Origin: CAYUIG01 sp964444685
GTDB taxonomy: Bacteria > Gemmatimonadota > Gemmatimonadetes > Longimicrobiales > RSA9
NCBI GenBank assembly: GCA_964444685.1
Contig: CAYUIG010000013.1
Location: forward strand, 1 to 64,000
Direction of reading: 5' to 3'
DNA: 64,000 nucleotides
Position 1 is the first letter of the stretch, and each line of letters begins with the position of its first letter. Made by a program: the position numbers and the translations under genes. Below are positions 1 to 8,427 of the stretch, in pieces. The notes beneath the pieces were generated by a model. That model made no database searches. It worked only from the letters and a program-made list of their open reading frames with translations, and had not been told where the DNA came from.

Positions 1-1
1 C

Positions 2-1675
2 GGCGCGACGACGCTCGACGAGTATCGCAAGCACATCGAGAAGGATGCCGCACTCGAGCGGCGCTTCCAGCCCGTGTACGTGGGCGAGCCGAGCGTCGAG
101 GGCGCGATCGCGATCCTGCGCGGCCTCAAGGAGCGCTACGAAGTTCATCACGGCGTCAAGATCACGGATGGCGCTGTCGTGGCCGCGGTCCGTCTCTCCG
201 ACCGCTACATCGGCGGCCGCTTCCTCCCGGACAAGGCGATCGATCTGATCGACGAGGCCGCGTCGCGGCTGCGCATCGAGATCGACTCGATGCCGCAGGA
301 GATCGACGAGGTGGAGCGTCGCATCACGCAGCTCGAGATCCAGCGTGAAGCGCTCGCGGGCGAGGAGGATCCAGAGACGGTGGAGCGGCGTCGCGCGCTC
401 GAGAGCGAGATCGCGCAGCTGCGCGAGTCCGCGGGCGGGCTGAAGGCGGCGTGGCAGGCGGAGAAGGATCAGATCACGAAGATCCGCGAGCTGAAGCAGC
501 GGATGGATGATCTGCGCGTCGAGGTGGAGCGCGCCACGCGCACGGGCGACCTGTCGCGTGCGGCGGAACTCCAGTACGGCGAGCTGCCGAAGCTGGAGCG
601 CGAGGTGGCAGCGGCCGAGGAGCGTCTGGCCGAGCTGCAGGCGAAGGGGAAGTTCCTGAAAGAGGAGGTGGACGCCGAGGACATCGCGGAGGTGGTGTCG
701 CGGTGGACGGGAATCCCGGTGAGCCGGATGCTTGAGACCGAGAAGCAGCGGCTCACGCATCTGGACGAGCTGCTCGCGCAGCGCGTGATCGGGCAGCAGC
801 CGGCGGTGCGCGCGGTGGCCGACGCGGTGCGTCGCAGCCGTGCGGGCCTCCAGGACCCGAACCGTCCGATCGGCAGCTTCATCTTCCTCGGGCCGACGGG
901 TGTGGGGAAGACGGAAACCGCGCGCGCACTCGCCGAGTTCCTCTTCGATGACGAGGACGCGATGGTGCGCATCGACATGTCGGAGTACATGGAGAAGCAC
1001 GCCGTTGCGCGGCTGATCGGTGCGCCGCCGGGATACGTGGGTTACGAGGAGGGCGGTCAGCTGACGGAGGCGGTGCGTCGCCGGCCGTACTCCGTGGTGC
1101 TCTTCGATGAGATCGAGAAGGCGCACCCGGAAGTGTTCAACATCCTGCTGCAGATCCTGGATGACGGGCGGCTGACGGACTCGCAGGGGCGGACGGTGGA
1201 CTTCCGCAACACGGTCGTGATCATGACGTCGAACCTGGGCAGCCACTTCATCCTCGAGCGCGCGGGCGCCGCAGAGTGGAACACGATCGAGGAGACGGTG
1301 CTGGGCGAGCTGCGCCGGCACTTCCGTCCGGAGTTCCTGAACCGGATCGACGACATCATCGTCTTCCATCCGCTCACGAAGCAGGAGCTGCGGCGGATCG
1401 TGGAGCTGCAGCTGGAGCGGGTGCGCGCGCTGCTGGCCGACCGGCGGATCCGGCTCGAGGTGACGGAGGAAGCGGAGGACCTGATCGCGGAGGAGGGCTA
1501 CGATCCGGCGTTCGGCGCGCGCCCGCTGAAGCGCGCGATCCAGCGGCTCGTGCAGAATCCGCTGGCGCTGCGGATCCTCGAGGGCGAATTCGAGGAGGGC
1601 GACACCGTGCGCGTGGTGCGGGAGGACGGCGCGCTGGCGTTCGAGCGGACGCGTGCGGCGGAAGCCGCCGCTTGA
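2..1675 (+). CDS. clpB: ATP-dependent chaperone ClpB, C-terminal part (5' truncated by window edge)
   Basis: This is a protein disaggregase of the AAA+ Hsp100 family, acting in the cytosol with DnaK to extract polypeptides from aggregates. The frame is open from base 2, and the residues before the first ATG (GATTLDEYRKHIEKDAALER) are a classic ClpB NBD1 stretch, so the real start lies upstream of the window. Seen in order: the end of NBD1, the long coiled-coil middle domain (about nt 290-700), then NBD2 with Walker A GPTGVGKTE near nt 891, Walker B VLFDEIEK near nt 1099, sensor-1 TSNLGS and the C-terminal small domain ending at a TGA. The presence of the M domain separates it from ClpA and ClpX. 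Nothing looks broken. Confidence 0.96.
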   Translation, partial: GATTLDEYRKHIEKDAALERRFQPVYVGEPSVEGAIAILRGLKERYEVHHGVKITDGAVVAAVRLSDRYIGGRFLPDKAIDLIDEAASRLRIEIDSMPQEIDEVERRITQLEIQREALAGEEDPETVERRRALESEIAQLRESAGGLKAAWQAEKDQITKIRELKQRMDDLRVEVERATRTGDLSRAAELQYGELPKLEREVAAAEERLAELQAKGKFLKEEVDAEDIAEVVSRWTGIPVSRMLETEKQRLTHLDELLAQRVIGQQPAVRAVADAVRRSRAGLQDPNRPIGSFIFLGPTGVGKTETARALAEFLFDDEDAMVRIDMSEYMEKHAVARLIGAPPGYVGYEEGGQLTEAVRRRPYSVVLFDEIEKAHPEVFNILLQILDDGRLTDSQGRTVDFRNTVVIMTSNLGSHFILERAGAAEWNTIEETVLGELRRHFRPEFLNRIDDIIVFHPLTKQELRRIVELQLERVRALLADRRIRLEVTEEAEDLIAEEGYDPAFGARPLKRAIQRLVQNPLALRILEGEFEEGDTVRVVREDGALAFERTRAAEAAA

Positions 1676-1700
1676 CATCGAGTTGGTACGAGCCGAGCTT
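1672..1700 (+). promoter_or_regulatory. Putative sigma-70-type promoter upstream of the small lipoprotein gene
   Basis: TTGACA (1672-1677), a 17-nt spacer and GAGCTT (1695-1700). It overlaps the clpB stop codon. The -10 differs in one base from the TAGCTT seen at several other sites in this window. Confidence 0.45.
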
Positions 1701-1740
1701 GGAGGATCTCCCCGGGTAACCCAACGGGAATGCACCTTCC

Positions 1741-2199
1741 ATGATCCGAAGCATCACGCGGCGAACGAGCGTCCTGCTGGCGGTGGCCGCCATGACATCG
1801 TGTGTGTCGCGTACCGTCGAGTCGACACCGTCGCAGTCGCCGCCGGACTCGAGCGTGGCTCCGGCCCTCGCCCTCGAGCAGTTCCTGCGTGCGGCGAACG
1901 CATCCGACCTCGACACCATGGCGCGCCTCTTCGGCACGAAGGACGGGCCGTGGGCGAGGAACGTGAACGATGTCGATGCGGACCAGCGGATGCTGATGTT
2001 CGCTTCCGCGCTCAAGCACGACGACTACCTGATCCTGGGCGACGCGCTCGTGCCCGGCCGCCGGAACGAGGCCACGCAGCTCACGGTGCGACTCACGCGC
2101 GATGGCAGGAACACGGATGTGTGGTTCGTAATGGCGTGGGCGGGCGGTCTGGGATGGATGGTCGAGCAGTTCAACCTCGAGGCCCTTATCGGCCGCTGA
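1741..2199 (+). CDS. Small putative lipoprotein of unknown function
   Basis: A 152-residue protein with an Arg-rich N-terminus and a hydrophobic signal stretch (LLAVAAMTSC) ending in a cysteine at about residue 21. This suggests a type II signal peptide, although the residues before the Cys (M-T-S) are a weak lipobox. The mature part has a Ser/Pro-rich linker, then a segment (ALEQFLRAANASDLDTMARL) that resembles SnoaL/NTF2-like lipoproteins; that fold assignment is an inference. Its 3' end overlaps the convergent epimerase gene by 14 nt. A TTGACA-N17-GAGCTT promoter candidate lies just upstream. Confidence 0.7.
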   Translation: MIRSITRRTSVLLAVAAMTSCVSRTVESTPSQSPPDSSVAPALALEQFLRAANASDLDTMARLFGTKDGPWARNVNDVDADQRMLMFASALKHDDYLILGDALVPGRRNEATQLTVRLTRDGRNTDVWFVMAWAGGLGWMVEQFNLEALIGR

Positions 2200-2605
2200 C
2201 CGCCTCCACGAGCTCGATCAACACGCCTCCGCAGCTGCGGGGATGCAGAAATGCGACGCGCCGGCCGTGCGCACCGGCGCGCGGCTCGGAATCGATCAGC
2301 CGCACGCCCGCGGCGGCGAGGGCACGCAGCCGGGCTTCGAGGTCGGACACACGCAGCGCCACGTGGTGCAGGCCGGGGCCGCGCCGGGCAAGGAAGCGCG
2401 CGACGGTGGAATCGTCGGAGTTGGGCGCGATCAGCTCGATCCGGCCATCGCCCGTGCCGAGGAAGACGACGTCGACGCCCTGGTCGGCCACGCGCTCGGG
2501 AGCGCTGGCCTCGGCGCCGGTGAGAAGCTCGAAAGCGGGAATGGCGGCCGTCAGATCCGGTACGGCGATCGCTACGTGATCTACGGGGTATTCCAATTGC
2601 GTCAC
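2186..2605 (-). CDS. mce: VOC-family protein, methylmalonyl-CoA epimerase-like
   Basis: A glyoxalase-fold enzyme of about 139 residues. Family members interconvert (2R)- and (2S)-methylmalonyl-CoA in the propionate/succinate pathway. Two beta-alpha-beta-beta-beta modules are visible: the first opens with DHVAIAVPDL and carries RIELIAP, the second opens with GLHHVALRVSDL and ends GGVLIELVE. These supply the expected His and Glu metal ligands. I chose the GTG at 2605 (VTQLEYPVDH) because homologues start close to the first strand; an ATG at 2647 would add 14 Arg/Pro-rich residues. It is transcribed against both neighbours. The substrate assignment is by family; a different VOC substrate cannot be excluded. 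Confidence 0.82.
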   Translation of the reverse strand: MTQLEYPVDHVAIAVPDLTAAIPAFELLTGAEASAPERVADQGVDVVFLGTGDGRIELIAPNSDDSTVARFLARRGPGLHHVALRVSDLEARLRALAAAGVRLIDSEPRAGAHGRRVAFLHPRSCGGVLIELVEAVSGR

Positions 2606-2688
2606 CGGGCCGGGTAGTCGCTCGGTTCGGGGGCGACAACGTACCACAGGCCTCGCGGACGTGCCAGGAAGCGTCGCGAGAAGGAGCG

Positions 2689-3027
2689 ATGATGGCGGAG
2701 AACGGCGGACCGGTCGCGGTCACGGATCAGGATTTCAAGACCGCGATCGAAGAGGGGCAGGGACTTGCGGTGGTGGATTTCTGGGCGACCTGGTGCGGCC
2801 CGTGCCGCCTTGTTGCGCCCGTGATGGAAGAGCTGGCGCGCGATTACCAGGGCCAGGTGCGGGTCGCGAAGCTGGATGTGGATGCGAATCCGAGTACGGC
2901 GATGCGCTACAACATCCGCTCGATCCCCAGCATCCTGTTCTTCAAGGACGGGAAGCACGTCGACACCGTGGTGGGCGCCGTTCCGAAGGCGTACCTCCAG
3001 CGGAAGGTCCAGGAGCACCTTTCGTAG
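2689..3027 (+). CDS. trxA: Thioredoxin
   Basis: A 112-residue thioredoxin, the cytosolic disulfide reductase that cycles with thioredoxin reductase. It has the canonical active site WATWCGPCR, cis-Pro motif SIPSILFF and the C-terminal helix; length is normal. There is no signal peptide, so it is cytosolic and distinct from the CcmG-type redoxin at 43.2 kb. GAAGGAG lies directly upstream. Two consecutive ATGs (2689 and 2692) are both usable. A strong intrinsic terminator follows 22 nt after the stop, so this looks like a single-gene unit. Confidence 0.96.
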   Translation: MMAENGGPVAVTDQDFKTAIEEGQGLAVVDFWATWCGPCRLVAPVMEELARDYQGQVRVAKLDVDANPSTAMRYNIRSIPSILFFKDGKHVDTVVGAVPKAYLQRKVQEHLS

Positions 3028-3049
3028 GCTCCTGTCTTGTCGGCTTCGG

Positions 3050-3092
3050 GCGGGGTGACGCTGGGTTGGCGTTACCCCGCTCTCTGTTTTTT
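3050..3092 (+). terminator. Rho-independent terminator of trxA
   Basis: A 12-bp stem (GCGGGGTGACGC / GCGTTACCCCGC, one G-T wobble) with a 7-nt loop, followed by TCTCTGTTTTTT. The stem spans 3050-3080 and the T-rich tail reaches 3092. Confidence 0.85.
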
Positions 3093-3095
3093 GGG

Positions 3096-3289
3096 GGGTC
3101 TGGAGTCTGGGGTCTGGGGTCTGGTTTCTGGTTGACTTCAGGGTCGGGTGTCGAGTGTCGAGTGTCGAGTAGACTACCGTTACCTGAGTTCCCGACGTTC
3201 CCGCAGTAAACCAGACCCCAGACTCCAGACCCCAGACTCCAGACTCCAGACCCCAGACTCCAGACTCCAATTCGACACACGACCCTGAG
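3096..3289. repeat. Intergenic inverted array of TCTGG heptamers (element A)
   Basis: The 317-bp space between trxA and rsmI is mostly one palindromic repeat. The left arm (about 3097-3132) is a run of the 7-mers GGTCTGG/AGTCTGG. The right arm (about 3209-3269) is the same array in reverse complement, with about eight units. Between them lie GGGTCGGGTGTCGAG and three copies of GTGTCGA (3149-3170). An outer pair, GGGTCGGGTGTCGAG (about 3142) against TTCGACACACGACCC (about 3270), is also inverted. A 44-bp stretch of the right arm (3201-3244) recurs exactly at 56797-56840. No gene is credible here. Confidence 0.9.
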
Positions 3290-3344
3290 GCAAGCCGGGG
3301 ACGAAAGGCTCGCAGAAGAAGACAGACGGAGCTACCGTAACCCC

Positions 3345-4193
3345 ATGTCCGTTCTGTATATTGTGAGCACACCCATCGGCCATCTGGGCGACCTGACGTA
3401 CCGGGCCGTGGAGATACTCTCCACGGTGGATCGTGTGCTGGCGGAGGACACGCGGCACACGGCGGTGCTCTTCCGGCGCTACGGGATCGCCACGCCGCTG
3501 GTCTCGGCGCACACGCACAACGAAGAGGCACGCGCGGAGCGGATCCTCGAGTGGCTGGACGCCGGGGAGCGGCTTGCGATCGTGTCGGATGCGGGCACTC
3601 CGCTGCTTTCGGACCCGGGGGCCCGCATCGTGCGCCGCGTCATTGCAGGCGGACACCGCGTCGAGGCGGTGCCGGGCGCGTCGGCGCTGCTCTCGGCACT
3701 CGTCGTTTCGGGGCTCGATCCCGAGCCGTTCACCTTCCGCGGCTTCCTGCCGCGCCGGGGCCGTGCGCGGGACGAAGTGCTGGACGAGATCGCCGGTTGC
3801 GTGCATACGACGGTGCTGTACGAGTCGCCGCGCCGGCTGGCGGCCACGCTGCGTGACCTCGCCGATCGCTGCGGCGCCGACCGGCCCGCGGCGGTGGCGC
3901 GCGAGCTGACGAAGGTGCACGAAGAGGTCGTACGCGGAACCCTTGCCGATGCGATCGCCTACTACGGAGAGGGGCCGGTCCGCGGCGAGGTGGTGGTGCT
4001 GGTGGGCGGCCGCACGGCGGAGGACGGAACGGAAGACGAGGAGGCGGCCGTCGCCCTGACGCGCCGGCTGCTCGCGCAGGGATCGCGGCCGAGCGACGTC
4101 GCCCGTGTCGTGGCGCGGGAGACGGGACTCTCCCGCAACGACGCCTATCGCATTGCGCTCGACATCTCCGGGCGCGAAGGAGGAGACGGTTGA
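3345..4193 (+). CDS. rsmI: 16S rRNA (cytidine(1402)-2'-O)-methyltransferase RsmI
   Basis: This enzyme 2'-O-methylates C1402 in the decoding centre of 16S rRNA using S-adenosylmethionine. The protein is 282 residues, normal for the family. Visible landmarks are the N-terminal LYIVSTPIGHLGDLTYRA, EDTRHTAVLFRRYGI, the tetrapyrrole-methylase loop SDAGTPLLSDPGARIV and ALVVSGLDPEPFTFRGFLPRR. The C-terminal KRLLAQG/SRNDAYRIAL-like helical domain is typical. The TGA overlaps the TTG start of the next gene, so it may be co-transcribed with the envelope operon. The upstream region is the repeat element, so the promoter is unclear. Confidence 0.96.
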   Translation: MSVLYIVSTPIGHLGDLTYRAVEILSTVDRVLAEDTRHTAVLFRRYGIATPLVSAHTHNEEARAERILEWLDAGERLAIVSDAGTPLLSDPGARIVRRVIAGGHRVEAVPGASALLSALVVSGLDPEPFTFRGFLPRRGRARDEVLDEIAGCVHTTVLYESPRRLAATLRDLADRCGADRPAAVARELTKVHEEVVRGTLADAIAYYGEGPVRGEVVVLVGGRTAEDGTEDEEAAVALTRRLLAQGSRPSDVARVVARETGLSRNDAYRIALDISGREGGDG

Positions 4194-4867
4194 AGGGCTT
4201 CCTGCCGGTCGTACTGCTCGCCGTCGCGGGACTCGGCGCCGCCGCGCCGGCCGGAGGTGCGCGCGAAGAGCTCACGATCGCGCAGCTGCAGTACGACGGC
4301 GGCGGCGACTGGTACGCCAACCCTTCAGGGCTGCCGAACCTCCTCGACGCGATCCGCGAACGCACCGGCCTGCGCATCGCCGCGGAGCCCGGCCGCACGC
4401 GGCTGACGGATCCGTCACTCTGGAACTATCCGTACCTCTACATGACCGGCCACGGCAACGTGCGCTTCACCGACGAGGAAGTGCAGCTGCTGCGGCGCTG
4501 GCTGCTCGCGGGCGGATTCCTGCACGCCGATGACAACTACGGCCTCGACGAGAGCTTCCGGCGGGAGATGGCGCGCGTCTTCCCGGAGAAGGAACTCGTC
4601 GAAGTGCCGCACGACCATCCGATCTACCACGTCTTCTACGACTTCCCGCAGGGGCTGCCGAAGATCCACTTGCATGACGACGGGCCGGCGCAGGGATTCG
4701 GCATCTTCCACGAGGGCCGGCTGCTCGTGTTCTACTCGTACGAGTCCGACCTCGGGAACGGCTGGGAAGACCCGGACGTCCACGGCGATCCGCCGCAGGC
4801 GCGCGAGCAGGCGCTGCGGATGGGCGTCAACCTCTTCATGTACGCATTGAGCCAGGCGGCAACATGA
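4190..4867 (+). CDS. DUF4159 domain-containing secreted protein
   Basis: A 225-residue exported protein. The start is a TTG overlapping the rsmI stop (TTGA), preceded by AAGGAGGA. The N-terminus (KGFLPVVLLAVAGLGAAAPAGG) is a cleavable signal peptide. The body is a DUF4159 domain, a GATase-like fold found next to DUF4175 and MoxR/BatA-type genes. Conserved pieces are GGGDWYANPSGLPNLL, WNYPYLYMTGHG, GGFLHADDNYG and the C-terminal MGVNLFMYAL. Function is unknown; neighbours suggest a role in envelope or surface machinery. It overlaps the next gene by ATGA, so translation is likely coupled. Confidence 0.88.
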   Translation: MKGFLPVVLLAVAGLGAAAPAGGAREELTIAQLQYDGGGDWYANPSGLPNLLDAIRERTGLRIAAEPGRTRLTDPSLWNYPYLYMTGHGNVRFTDEEVQLLRRWLLAGGFLHADDNYGLDESFRREMARVFPEKELVEVPHDHPIYHVFYDFPQGLPKIHLHDDGPAQGFGIFHEGRLLVFYSYESDLGNGWEDPDVHGDPPQAREQALRMGVNLFMYALSQAAT

Positions 4868-7800
4868 GCCCGATCGGAATGCACGCGCTCCTGGAGCAGG
4901 CCGTGCGACGCGTGCGCCGCGATGCACTGCTGGCGATCATCGCCGCGGTGGCCCTCGTGGTGCCGGTCGTGCTCCTCATCGCATGGCTGCTGGGTGGCAC
5001 CGGCTGGGCGCAGCCGAGCGCAGGCCCGCTCATCCTCGAAGTCCTCGCCATTGCGATCGCGGTGGGAATCGCGATCTACGCACGACGCCGCTGGCTCGCG
5101 AACGTGCACGAGGCGGAGATCGCACGCACCGCGGAGTCGGGCCTCTCGCTGCCCGATGGTTCCGTGCTCGGACTGCTCGAGCTGCGGCGACGCGTCCCGT
5201 CCGGCACCTCGCCCGCTCTCTTCGAGCGTGCACAGTCGGAGATCGCGGGGCGGTTCGATGGCCGCAGCCCGGAAGAGCTGTCGGGTGCACTCGGCGCCCG
5301 CGCACGCAAGCGCCGGTTCGGTACCGTCGCAGGGCTGGGTGTCGCGGTCGCGACCGTACTCGTGCTCGCGTTCGCGAGTCCCGAGCGCTCGCGCGCCACG
5401 TGGAAGCCGCTGCTGAGTCCCGTAGACAACCTGACACCGCCGCCGCTGCCCGCGCTCGTCGTCGAGCCGGGCGATGCGAGCGTGTCGCGCGGCGGTACGT
5501 TCACCGTGCGTGTGCGTGCGGCCGGCCGTTCGCTCGTCACGCTGCACTGGCGTGCACAGGGTGATGTGCCGCGTCAGCTCGACATGCCGGTGCGCGCGGA
5601 CACGACGCGCGGCGCGATCGAAGCGATCGACGCGTCGCTCGTCTACTGGGTGAGTGCACCGGACGGCGCGGTGAGCGACAGCTTCCGCGTGGAGCCAGTG
5701 GATCCGCTGCTCGTCTCGGAGCTCATCGTCACCGTCGACTATCCGTCGTACCTGGGGCGGCCTGCGGAGCGCTACGCGACCGACGTCCCGCCGCTCGAGC
5801 TGCCGGAAGGCGCGCGCATCACGATCGCGGGGCAGGGCACGCGTCCGCTTTCGAGCGCATTGCTGCGCAGCGACGCGTCGGAGATCGCACTCGACATCGA
5901 TGGCGACCACTTCTCCGGCCGCTGGACGCCGTCGGCGAGTGGTGTCTACGAGTGGATGCTGACCGACCGCGACGGCACACCGGCCGGCACGGTGCCGATG
6001 CCGCTCGAGATCACGGTGGTGCCGGACATGGTGCCGCAGGTCGAGCTGGCGTATCCCGCGGCCGACACGGTGCTGCCGCCCGAACTCGTGCAGGCGGTGG
6101 TGGCCGATGCGCGCGATGACTACGGACTCGCCGGCGCATGGCTCGTGAGCTGGCGCGTCAGCTCCGCCGGCCGCGCCGAGCCCCCGGTCGAACTCGCGCT
6201 CCCGCTTTCGGGCGACCCGGACCGCGCAGCGTTGCGTGCACTGCTCGACGCGCGCGAGCGCGGCCTGCTCCCCGGCGACACGCTGAAACTGTTCGTTCGT
6301 GTGCGTGACGGTTCGCCGCGCGGCCAGGAAGGCGTGTCGCGCACGATCGCGCTGCGGCTGCCGGGCCGGCCGGAGATGCGAGAGCATGCCGATGCACTCG
6401 CGGATGAAGCCGCGGAGCAGTCGGCGGAGCTCGCACGCGCGGCGGCGGAGCTGGAGCAGCAGACGCGCAACCTCGAGCGGCGCACCGCGGCGAGCAACGC
6501 GCGTCGCAGCTCGGGTTCGGGTGGCGGCCAGCCGGGCGAGTCGTCGCAGATGGGGTTCGACGAAGCGGAGGAGTCGCGGCGCGTGCTCGAGCAGCAGGAG
6601 CAGCTGCTCCAGCAGGCGGAGCAGATGCGCGAAGCGCTCGAGGCGCTGGAGCGCAGCATGGAGATGGCGGGGCTGCGCGACGCCGAGATGCAGGAGCGCA
6701 TGCAGGAGCTGCAGGAGCTGTACGACAAGATGCTGACGCCCGAGCTGCGCGAGAAGCTGGAACAGCTCCGTCAGGCGCTGGCCGAGCGCGATCCGCAGGA
6801 TGTGCAGCGCGCACTCGAGCAGCTCACCCAGCAGCAGGAGCAGTTCCGCGAGCAGCTCGAGCGCAGCATGGAGCTGATGAAGCGCGCCGCGATGGAGCAG
6901 GAGATGGGCGCGCTGGCGCAGGAAGCGCGCGAGCTGTCGACGCAGCAGGAAGCGCTCTCCGACGAGATGCGGCAGGGCCAGCCGACGGAGGAAGAAAAGC
7001 GGCAGCAGGAAGAGCTGCGTGAGCGTGCGTCGAAGCTGTCGGAGCTGCTGCAGAAGCTCGGGCAGGAGCTCGAGCAGCAGGGCGAGACGGAGAGCGCGGA
7101 GAAGACGGGCGACGCGGCGCAGACGAGCGGCGAGGCCGAGCAGGAGATGCGCGACGCGACGCAGTCCGCGCAGCAGGGTCGCTCGCAGCAGGCGGCGGAA
7201 AGCGGGCAGCGCGCGGCGGACAAGCTCGAACAGGTGGTGCAGGGCCTCGAGCAGACGCGCTCCGAGATGAGCGAGAGCTGGGAGCGCGAGGTGCAGGAGA
7301 GCATCGAACGCGCCACGCAGGATGCGCTCGAGCTCGCGCAGCGGCAGGAATCACTGAAGCAGCAGATGGAGCAGGCGCAGCAGGGTGGGATGCAGCCGCC
7401 GCAGCCGAATCCGCAGGCCGGCCAGCAGCAGCAACAGGGTGGGCAGCAGCAGGGTGGACAGCAGCAGCAGCAGGGCGGCCAGCAGCAGGGCGGCCAGCAA
7501 CAGCAGCAACAGGGTGGCCAGGGCCAGCAGGGTCAGGGACAGCAGCAGGGCGGTCGCGAGGGCGGTGGACAACAGGGTGCCGGCGGCGACCTGAACTCGA
7601 TGCGCGCGGAGCAGCAGGCGCTCCAGCAGGGGCTGCAGCAGCTCGGCCGCAACCTTGCCGAGGCGGGCGAGCGCACGGCGGCGATGGACCGTCAGGTGTC
7701 GAACGCACTGAGCCGCGCGAACCTGAGCATGCAGGAGACGATGCAGGGTCTCCAGCAGGCGGATCAGACGGGCCGCATGCCGACGAGCGAGGCCGAGCGC

Positions 7801-8427
7801 GCGGTCGACGCACTGAACCAGCTCGCGATGCAGCTGCTCCAGCAGGGGCAGCAGATGCAGCAGCAGCAGGGCGGTCAGGGCATGCAGCAGGCGTTGCAGG
7901 ACCTCGCGAATCTCGCGCAGCAGCAGGGCGCGCTGAACGGTCAGACGAGTGCGCTCATGCCGATGAACCTCGGCCAGCAGGCGATGCAGCGGCAGCTGCA
8001 GCAGCTGGCTGCACAGCAGCGCTCGATCGCGGAGAAGCTCGGCGGTATGAACCAGTCCCTGGGCGGGCGTGAAGAACTCCTCGGCGATCTCGATGCGCTT
8101 TCGCAGGAAGCGGAGCAGATTGCGCGCGACCTGTCGGGCGGCCGGCTGCCGCCGGAAGTGATCGAGCGGCAGGAGCGCCTCTTCCACAGGCTGCTCGACG
8201 CGGGCCGTTCGCTCGAGAAGGATGAGACCACGGATGAACGCGTGGCCGAGCGCCCGGGCCAGATCGATCCATCGCAGGTGCCGGCCCTGGACGCATCGCT
8301 GCTCGATGCCGCGACGCGCTTCCGCACGCCGACCGCCGAAGAGCTGCGCGGTCTGCCGCCCGCGTATCGGCGCCTGATCCTCGAATACTTCGAGCGACTC
8401 AATCGCTCCGGAGGCAACAACCGGTGA
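4864..8427 (+). CDS. DUF4175 family large membrane protein with Gln-rich coiled-coil region
   Basis: An 1187-residue protein. Two hydrophobic segments near the N-terminus (about residues 19-42 and 56-74) and a third near 155-175 anchor it. A periplasmic-type beta-rich region follows (about 180-500), then a long Glu/Gln/Arg-rich coiled-coil (about 510-830). About residues 835-905 are almost pure Gln/Gly (QQGGQQQ repeats), followed by another Gln-rich helical part and a short conserved C-terminus (TAEELRGLPPAYRRLILEYFERL). This order matches DUF4175. Function is unknown. The gene overlaps both neighbours by a few bases (ATGA at each side), marking one operon. The low-complexity CAG-rich DNA at 7369-7570 is prone to slippage. 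Confidence 0.88.
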   Translation: MSPIGMHALLEQAVRRVRRDALLAIIAAVALVVPVVLLIAWLLGGTGWAQPSAGPLILEVLAIAIAVGIAIYARRRWLANVHEAEIARTAESGLSLPDGSVLGLLELRRRVPSGTSPALFERAQSEIAGRFDGRSPEELSGALGARARKRRFGTVAGLGVAVATVLVLAFASPERSRATWKPLLSPVDNLTPPPLPALVVEPGDASVSRGGTFTVRVRAAGRSLVTLHWRAQGDVPRQLDMPVRADTTRGAIEAIDASLVYWVSAPDGAVSDSFRVEPVDPLLVSELIVTVDYPSYLGRPAERYATDVPPLELPEGARITIAGQGTRPLSSALLRSDASEIALDIDGDHFSGRWTPSASGVYEWMLTDRDGTPAGTVPMPLEITVVPDMVPQVELAYPAADTVLPPELVQAVVADARDDYGLAGAWLVSWRVSSAGRAEPPVELALPLSGDPDRAALRALLDARERGLLPGDTLKLFVRVRDGSPRGQEGVSRTIALRLPGRPEMREHADALADEAAEQSAELARAAAELEQQTRNLERRTAASNARRSSGSGGGQPGESSQMGFDEAEESRRVLEQQEQLLQQAEQMREALEALERSMEMAGLRDAEMQERMQELQELYDKMLTPELREKLEQLRQALAERDPQDVQRALEQLTQQQEQFREQLERSMELMKRAAMEQEMGALAQEARELSTQQEALSDEMRQGQPTEEEKRQQEELRERASKLSELLQKLGQELEQQGETESAEKTGDAAQTSGEAEQEMRDATQSAQQGRSQQAAESGQRAADKLEQVVQGLEQTRSEMSESWEREVQESIERATQDALELAQRQESLKQQMEQAQQGGMQPPQPNPQAGQQQQQGGQQQGGQQQQQGGQQQGGQQQQQQGGQGQQGQGQQQGGREGGGQQGAGGDLNSMRAEQQALQQGLQQLGRNLAEAGERTAAMDRQVSNALSRANLSMQETMQGLQQADQTGRMPTSEAERAVDALNQLAMQLLQQGQQMQQQQGGQGMQQALQDLANLAQQQGALNGQTSALMPMNLGQQAMQRQLQQLAAQQRSIAEKLGGMNQSLGGREELLGDLDALSQEAEQIARDLSGGRLPPEVIERQERLFHRLLDAGRSLEKDETTDERVAERPGQIDPSQVPALDASLLDAATRFRTPTAEELRGLPPAYRRLILEYFERLNRSGGNNR

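Noticed and set aside
3096..3289. Insertion sequence remnant
   Set aside because: No transposase fragment, no terminal inverted repeats of IS type and no target duplication can be seen.
2602..3920. Long minus-strand frames encoding repeated 'LESGVW' peptides
   Set aside because: They are translations of the TCTGG heptamer array and antisense of rsmI and trxA; no start site or homology supports them.
4732..6387. 551-residue antisense frame opposite DUF4175
   Set aside because: It is Arg/His-rich composition typical of a high-GC shadow frame, with no ribosome site and no recognisable domain.
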